DNA of 64,000 nt, taken from positions 56,540,852 to 56,604,851 of the forward strand of contig NC_089584.1 of NCBI RefSeq assembly GCF_019320115.1, read 5' to 3'. This document shows positions 58,167 through 64,000 of the stretch, piece by piece. Below the pieces are notes generated by a model. That model did no database searches, was not told where the DNA came from, and saw only the letters and a program-made list of their open reading frames with translations. A program made the position numbers and the translations under genes. Position 1 is the first letter of the stretch. Each line of letters begins with the position of its first letter. The DNA comes from Miscanthus floridulus. Taxonomy: Eukaryota; Streptophyta; Magnoliopsida; Poales; Poaceae.

Positions 58167-58559
58167 GGGCGATGGAGAGCGACGGTTCAGGTGTTTTGAG
58201 TGGTGACACAAAATCTTTGCTGTAAATGTTAGGTTACATGTTATTATTAAGTGGATAGATGATTTATTTAGCAATTCAATTAATAATTTAATTCTAGCCA
58301 TACACTCAAACAAAGAAGCAGGAACATCCACAAGAAGCATTAAGATCCAATCATTCATTACATGAGTTTATTACATGGCGATGTCTCTAGCAGCTACACT
58401 AGAAACTCATGGGGAATTGCACTACACGTAGGTAGGCTACAAAAGAGGGACATTCTACTCTACTCCTAAAAGTGAGTCATGTCTCATAGCCACATAGGGC
58501 TCATCATCAACACTTTGACTACTACATTATTAGAGCATCACTAGGAAGCTAACTCTAAC
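58167..58559. other. E3 spacer between orf0 and gag
   Basis: No supported gene. The open frame upstream of the gag ATG (to 58358) reads into non-conserved AT-rich sequence. Confidence 0.5.
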
Positions 58560-59748
58560 TAGGTGGTGGTGAAGTGCTAGCATCCATCGCTTGGAGCTCT
58601 ACATCGATGCAGTGCATCCTTGAGATGTACTCCAGGGCCTCCCCCAACTGCTTGGTCTTTAGGGCCTCAAGGTAGTGCTTCGAAGGGCATGCCTTTAGAT
58701 TGAGCTTAGTGGGCTCAACCTAGAAGGACTCCTTACGTGGCCTCTTGCGTGACTCAGGTAGTAGGAACTTCTACATCTTCTTAAACAACTTGACTCACCT
58801 GATGTCGCCGTCAACCCATGCCTGGCTTATCCTATCTGCCCTATCCTTCTAGAACTCTATGTACTTCATGTACACAATAAGGTGGCACTAGTTGTGAGCG
58901 GTGTTAACGCTCGACTAAACAACCTCCCTCTCCAACATGTTGCAATGGCTCTCTAGCATCATCTTCCTAAAACCATACCTCTTCTCCATCTCGATGTGGT
59001 CACTCAGGCATCTCTTCTTGTGCTCGAGGGCATCCTCAAGCTCAAGCACCTTGCAGTCTAAGTAGACATTGTGGAGCCCAAGGTCTCTAGCCTTGTCTCT
59101 TAGATCTGCAATCTCCTCCTTCAGCTTGCTCTCACGTGCCTTGTAGTAGGCCTCCATGCGGTCATAGCCCTCACACTCCACACGGATGGCCTCCTTGAGT
59201 ACTTCCTTCTTCTGCTCTTCCTCTAGGAAGGCCACGTTAACCTAGAATAGCATGTCCTGGTACCAATGGTTCTATGACTCAACCTCCATGATGTACCTGT
59301 CCTGGCAAAGAATGTACTATTTAGACACCTAATGGCATGGGCACTCCTCGACGTCGATAGTCTGCTTAGCGATCAAGACTTGCATCCTAGTACTCTGGGT
59401 AAGGTCCAAGGCTTGGGGAAGCAAGTGGTACGGTCCCCTCCTGAGGTACTCATGGGCATCACATATAACGTGGCGAAGGGCCCAATGCGAAACGGACTAA
59501 ACACAAGCTATGATGGAGGTCTCCACCTATAGCTCCTAGAAGGCATGTAGCTCTGGCATGGTCTCACTTGTAGGAACCTTGATGTGGATGATGATGTGGC
59601 CCTATAGTCCATTGGGTCTAGGCTCGCCATGACAGACATACTTGACCTGCTCAGTAGGGACACCAAGCTCCTCAAGAACATCGTAGAGCATCTGAGCAAA
59701 ACATCGGTAGCTCAGACCGTCAATGGGAAGCTCAACTGCTGGTGCCAT
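58560..59748 (-). pseudogene. E3 orf0: extra ORF before gag with a coiled coil (decayed)
   Basis: Starts at ATG 59746-59748, preceded by TTTACAG. The N-terminal part reads MAPAVELPIDGLSYRCFAQM and LYDVLEELGVPTEQVKYVC, resembling the N-terminal domain of E6 orf0. After stops and shifts, ORF 58915-59235 encodes a clear coiled coil: FLEEEQKKEVLKEAIRVECE, KARESKLKEEIADLRDKARD, LDCKVLELEDALEHKKRCLS. The C-terminal part near 58690-58580 (HYLEALKTKQLGEALEYISR) has no acidic tail. Same position as the ORFs in E2, E4 and E6. Function unknown; broken by several TAG stops. Confidence 0.65.
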
Positions 59749-59904
59749 CTGTAAATCAGTCCATAAAAAGGGAATCATCAGACTAGAAAAAGATAAGCCA
59801 TGCATAAAAAGATGTAAGGTTGGTACATCTAACCGAAGAAGGCAAGTTCCACTCCTATTTCTATCGTCCAATCCTAAGGGGCTCGACCATGGGTTAAGTA
59901 TGAC

Positions 59905-59917
59905 TCTGATACCAAAC
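59905..59917 (-). other. E3 primer-binding site
   Basis: On the - strand GTTTGGTATCAGAGTC follows the LTR end: TGGTATCAGAG is the initiator tRNA-Met complement. This marks the 5' side of the E3 internal region. Confidence 0.82.
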
Positions 59918-62900
59918 TAAAATGATCCTGATTTCCTTGAACGGAAATCCATAGATTTGAAGTATAATGTGATGGTCCTAGGTGATCATCCCATCACATT
60001 ATCAAATAACAGTTGATATCACAGTCATACATTGAATACCTATTTTAAAGAGAGTACAAATAGCAAGGTTTACTCATTATTATATCACCACTTGGCAGAA
60101 TCACTCAAAGCATGCAGCATCTAGAATAGCATCAAGTAGAAAGGTAGCGAATGTTGACTCCATCTTCTCAACCGAACTTGAGTGGAGGAATAAGACCTAT
60201 GATCCTCCTAATTGTGTCCCTAGTAGTCGAACTAGGGCTCAGAACCTGTCAAACAATTACCAGTATGATTTGTACTAGCAACTGGCTCCCACCCTATACT
60301 TTGTTTTAGCTTTGTGGTAGTGGAATGCAAGGGTAGAGCAAAAGACCTATTTGTGGCTGTAGTTTCCTATGCGAGTATGTCAAGTTTTAATAATAATAAT
60401 TCATCAAGTTTTAACCCATCTCATCCACACATTCTCCCATCCCATCACACACATCTCACCACTCTTGCACTCTTTAGGTGACAAGGATGACTCCCCCTTA
60501 TACCTTGCCTCATCGGCCAAAGCTGGAAATCAACACAAGAACCTAGGGGGAGAGAAGAAATGACTCCACTCACTAATCAAGGGAAGCGTAGGTCATAGGA
60601 ATGTCCATATCCGAGGACATGGCTATATGTATAGATTGATCAACTCTATAGAGTGTGTATACCTAGAACCACAAGATCACCATCATTGGTGGTGCCCCTG
60701 CCTAGGCTGATACCAGGGCTACCATCCAATTGTTGTGATGCCACCGTACCACTTAGCCCTGGGTCACCTCAGAGGGTGTGCACACTATGCTATCTTAGGA
60801 GGGTGTGCGCACATGCCCATACCTCCCTACACTATCCACTTCTAGCCTAGTAGTAGTGGCACCATCCTAGCTAGTCAGCATCTGTCTCCTGCCCATTTAG
60901 GGATGAGTGGCATGCATGTAGGGTCCTATGATCTGGTTCTCTCGAACATACTAGTCCTTAGGGGATCGGACAGGATATCTTCTTAAAGGGGATAACCAAC
61001 ACCCTGTGTCTCGATGGCACCTCCATCCTGAGGCTTCATCCCACAAACACATTCCACCCTAGGATCTCCTCATCTCACATGCACCCGCCATAGGTACCAC
61101 TCATAGGGGATGACCAGGTCACATCCCCTAGCAAGACTCATCCAACAACTCATCATAAGATCCTGCCCAATCGACTCTACCCTCACCACACACACAAAAT
61201 GCATGCCTTGATCTCCTCAGTTGTTACCACATTACCGACACCTAGTTCCTTAACAACTCACATACAATCCTCCACCAAGCATCACATCACTAGATATAAT
61301 TCATAGTTTAAGTAGTAGCAAGTAAGTAAGCGAAGTGTCTAACCTAATTGCGGGTGTGTAGGGTATAGGTTGCGACAAGGGAATGGCTCACAAGCAATTC
61401 TACCATGCAACCTATCATAGATCATTTGCATAATAGTAAAGCACTAGCATCTACATTGTAGCATTTCTAATAGGATTCTATGAGGTTGGGTGGGATGTGG
61501 CACCTGGCATCTTATCTCCAAGATCCTTAGTGTAGTCGAGGTCGAGGTCGAGCTCCTCAGTCTATGGCATTCTCCAGGGTATGTCAAACTGAGATATATA
61601 GCTACTGATAAGCGACTCCTATAGATGATCACAAAGAAGCAATAGAAATTCAAAAGATCCAAATGCACTCAAACATAAGCATTTGACGTAGAGCTCATTT
61701 TTAGAAAAATTTGGGCACTGGTTTCATATTTTTCTGAGCTCGTATGAATTTTCTAAGTTTAAAACATTTTCTAAAAAAGAAAAAGAAATGGAAAATCCTA
61801 GTGCTAACACTGTGGTGGCTTCCGATTGGGCGAGGCGGATCCAATCACTGATAGGTGGGGCATGGGTTCAATGGTTAGCGCTGATTGGTCAGTGTTGACT
61901 GGGCCTTGACTGGGCTCAGTGGGCTGGGTCATGGGCCAGATATGGGTCGAGTTAGGCCGAGCTAGGTCGGGCTAGCTTAGACACGTGTCAGGCACTGCTA
62001 GGCGGCCATGTGGCATAAGCGGGCCGCTAATAGGCTCGGTCCATGAGGGCTAGTCCATGGTAGACTGCCACCGTGCGGGTCTGTGGACCGTAGGAATGGT
62101 CCTGTAGTGGACCGCGTCCACCTTTCCCTCTTCTCCCTTCGGCTCATGGTGCAGCTGGGTGGATGTGGGTCCAGGCAAAGTGGCTCAACTGCCTCCCCCT
62201 CTCCTCTGTTTCTCATGGCAGCACTCTCACCGGCAGCAAGCTTAGCTATTCTCGCTCTAGGGTAGGCTCGACAGGGTCACTTGGAGGCTCTACTGGCTTC
62301 ATGAGCTCATGGTGAGCTCGCTGGTGGGCCAAAGGTGGCTCCTTGGTGCCTCTAGTGCCTAGCATAGGCTCAATGATAGATGGTGGCAGCACAGGTTTTG
62401 ATGGGGGCCCAACTGATGCATTTGGATAGCTCCAAGGAGGGTAGCTGGTGAGGGGCATAGGCCATGGCGCTCGTGTCAGTGGCAGGTGAGCGCTAGCTAG
62501 GGTAGCTGGTGGCGCGAATCATCGACATGGCGGGCATCTATGCATGTATGGTCAAAGGTAGGGGCATGGATGGCTGGGACACCGAGCGACGCGGCGCGGT
62601 GCCTCTGCTTCGGCTTAAGAAGATAGGGGAGCGGTGTTGGATATGATAGTTGGGTTTGGGTTGTCAGTGGCAGAGACAGAGGGCGACATAGGCACGGGCG
62701 CAACATGGGCGCAGGCGCGCATGCTGGGGTGGGGGTGTGGACACGGTGTTGGTACACAACGCGGATGAAGCAGGCTATCTCGATATGGGCATGACGCTGG
62801 GCCGTGGTGAGCGACATGGGCCGGCCGGGCTAGGCGTGTGCGCTACTGCTGCTGTTGGGCTTCTTTCCTTTTATTTTTTTCCCATTTTCTAAGTGCTTTT

Positions 62901-63267
62901 CTATTTTTATTTCTATTTCCAGACTACACCTAGGGCTCCTATGCATGTATACATGTGTTGCCAACATGTATACACCCTAGTGGGGCCTACTAGAGTTCAT
63001 CTAGGGCTTTAGGGTCCAAGCCAAAGGTTTGGCAACATACACACACAATTTATTTAAAAAGGTTGGATTGATTTTATTACATCACATAAAATCATGAAGA
63101 AGCAACTCACAAGTTGAATTAAATGCAAAATGCCCAACCATGCTAACTTGGTTCTACTTGTGCAACTACATGGGCAGTTTCCTCATATGCACACTCACCA
63201 TGCATGGCATTTGTTAGAAAAAATTTAAGTTTAGATTTTTGGGTTATTGAAAACCTAGGTTGTTATA
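59918..63267 (-). repeat. E3 5' LTR (3,350 bp)
   Basis: Unbroken copy of the E3 LTR. The ends match 12254 and 37665 and the outer end abuts GAGTG (63268-63272). It lacks about 1.1-1.2 kb present at 31060-32270 in the left LTR. It serves as the empty-site reference that proves E4 and E5 are insertions. Confidence 0.87.
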
Positions 63268-63444
63268 GAGTGTCGTATTCCTAGATAGAACAATAGTCCC
63301 ATGCCACCCATGAATTAGTAAAATAATAATCCCTCAGCAGGGTAATCAGCAGAATGCTCAAAAGAAAGGACTTGGTCCAAAAATAGGTCGAGTTCATTAT
63401 ATTCAGGGTGAGGCTATTCTAGAAGGTGAACCTATCGTGATGGG
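63268..63444 (+). pseudogene. gag: E2 gag-pol, continuation after E3
   Basis: After the GAGTG duplication the E2 gag frame resumes with ECR (end of the zinc knuckle), an Asn-rich stretch with stops, then a segment ending GRVHYIQGEAILEGEPIVMG (about 63387-63444). That is the usual junction of nucleocapsid and protease in Tekay-type elements. It is cut at 63444 by the LTR of E7. Together with 11280-12248 it gives one gag reading. Confidence 0.78.
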
Positions 63445-64000
63445 TGTAACACCCCTGGGTGTTAGTCACTGAGTTGAGCAGTGAATTTGGACTCAATGGG
63501 GATGTCAAATGATGATCATGAACTTGGTTCACAATATTGGAATAATTTCATTAAGTTTGGAATTTAAAAAGTTACACGAAATGTTAAGTGTCTCCTTGCT
63601 TGAATTGCCATGTCAAGTGAATGGAAATATGTGAGTTCAATGAAACCTCACAACCTTGACCAAACAACTCTAATTAAACTCATGAACAAAAGTTATGAAG
63701 GGTTCATATTGAGCAGGTGTCAAGAAAATGCTTCAATGGATCAAAAAGGATAATTTAATCTTTATCGTGATGCTGCTTTGACCAAGATGAAACTATGATT
63801 TTGGGCCCAGATATAAAGTTTGACTTTAAATAAAAGTTGAAGTTTTAAGTTATGTGTAGCAAACTTTGTTTTAGGGCCAAGATCTAAATCAGCCTGTAGC
63901 TTAGTCAAGCTGAGGCCTCAAAACTGAACCTAGTGCTATTTTAGATCTCGAAATTTTGGCCAAGTCTGGGTTAACTAAAAACTAAATTTTTAGTTTCATG
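63445..64000 (+). mobile_element. E7: start of another LTR retrotransposon or solo LTR
   Basis: Starts TGTAACACCCCTGGGTGTTAG, the same class of LTR end as E4, E5 and E6, directly inside the E2 protease frame. The rest of the window (AT-rich, no ORF of note) is LTR interior, including a stretch on effects such as AAAGTTATGAAGGG that is not matched by the other LTRs here, so it is a different family. The right end and target duplication lie outside the window; the 5 bp before it are ATGGG. Confidence 0.7.

Larger units (their letters stand above)
12254..63267 (-). mobile_element. E3: Tekay-like chromovirus, - strand, carrying E4, E5 and E6
   Basis: A full-length but decayed gypsy element read right to left: 5' LTR 59918-63267, primer-binding site, orf0, gag, protease, reverse transcriptase, RNase H, integrase, polypurine tract and 3' LTR (12254-37665, broken by two insertions). 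Flanked by GAGTG duplications (12249-12253, 63268-63272). The LTR pair differs clearly in sample comparisons (on the order of one base in ten near the left ends), so it is older than E4 and E6. It is the landing platform for E4 and E5 (in its 3' LTR) and E6 (between its gag and protease). All its coding regions contain stops and frameshifts. Confidence 0.88.

Noticed and set aside
1..64000. Host genes, rRNA, telomeric or centromeric satellite
   Set aside because: Every stretch could be placed in a retroelement LTR, leader, spacer or coding part. No exon-like sequence outside elements and no short tandem satellite was seen.

Overview
This window is repeat DNA from a plant nuclear genome, most likely a large-genome grass. 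I see no host gene, tRNA or rRNA gene, CRISPR array or bacterial feature. Nearly every base belongs to LTR retrotransposons of the Ty3/gypsy superfamily nested inside each other, plus one miniature TRIM element. The grass assignment rests on the family types (Tat with an antisense ORF, Tekay-type chromoviruses with an extra ORF before gag, LTRs starting TGTAACACC) and is an inference. The exact species cannot be read from the sequence.

Layout. (E1) 1-8682: 3' part of a decayed Tat-lineage element on the + strand: reverse transcriptase, RNase H, second RNase H, integrase, an antisense ORF on the - strand, diverged repeats and the 3' LTR. A 726-bp TRIM (612-1337) sits in its pol. (E2) 8683-12253 and 63268-63444: an old Tekay-like element on the + strand, with the end of its 5' LTR, primer-binding site, an upstream ORF (called orf0 here) and gag, split by E3 at the gag zinc knuckle. 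(E3) 12254-63267: a - strand Tekay-like element with GAGTG target duplications. Its 3' LTR (left) is broken by E4 and E5, and its gag/protease junction by E6. (E4) 14573-30941: a young + strand element with CTATG target duplications, LTRs of 5.5 and 4.7 kb, orf0, gag and pol. (E5) 32649-37188: a solo LTR related to E6. (E6) 41139-57036: a - strand element with TAGGG target duplications, LTRs of about 4.6 kb, orf0, gag and pol. (E7) 63445-64000: the start of another LTR, inserted in E2.

Relative history from nesting: E2 came before E3, and E3 before E4, E5 and E6. E7 is a separate insertion in E2. E1 abuts or sits inside the 5' LTR of E2, and the TRIM came after E1. The density of stops and frameshifts agrees: E1, E2 and E3 are badly decayed, E6 is moderately broken, and E4 is nearly intact.

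The most interesting signal is in orf0 of E4 (20854-21450). Its predicted protein begins with a close look-alike of the histone H3 N-terminal tail, keeping the T3-K4 and A7-R8-K9-S10 positions, followed by a coiled coil and a strongly acidic tail. The orf0 proteins of E3 and E6 start with a different N-terminal domain; E6 shares the coiled-coil and acidic region. A second pattern is that the catalytic aspartate of the reverse transcriptase has been changed to asparagine in E1, E3 and E6 through the same apparent CpG decay event, while E4, whose preceding codon carries no CpG, keeps it.
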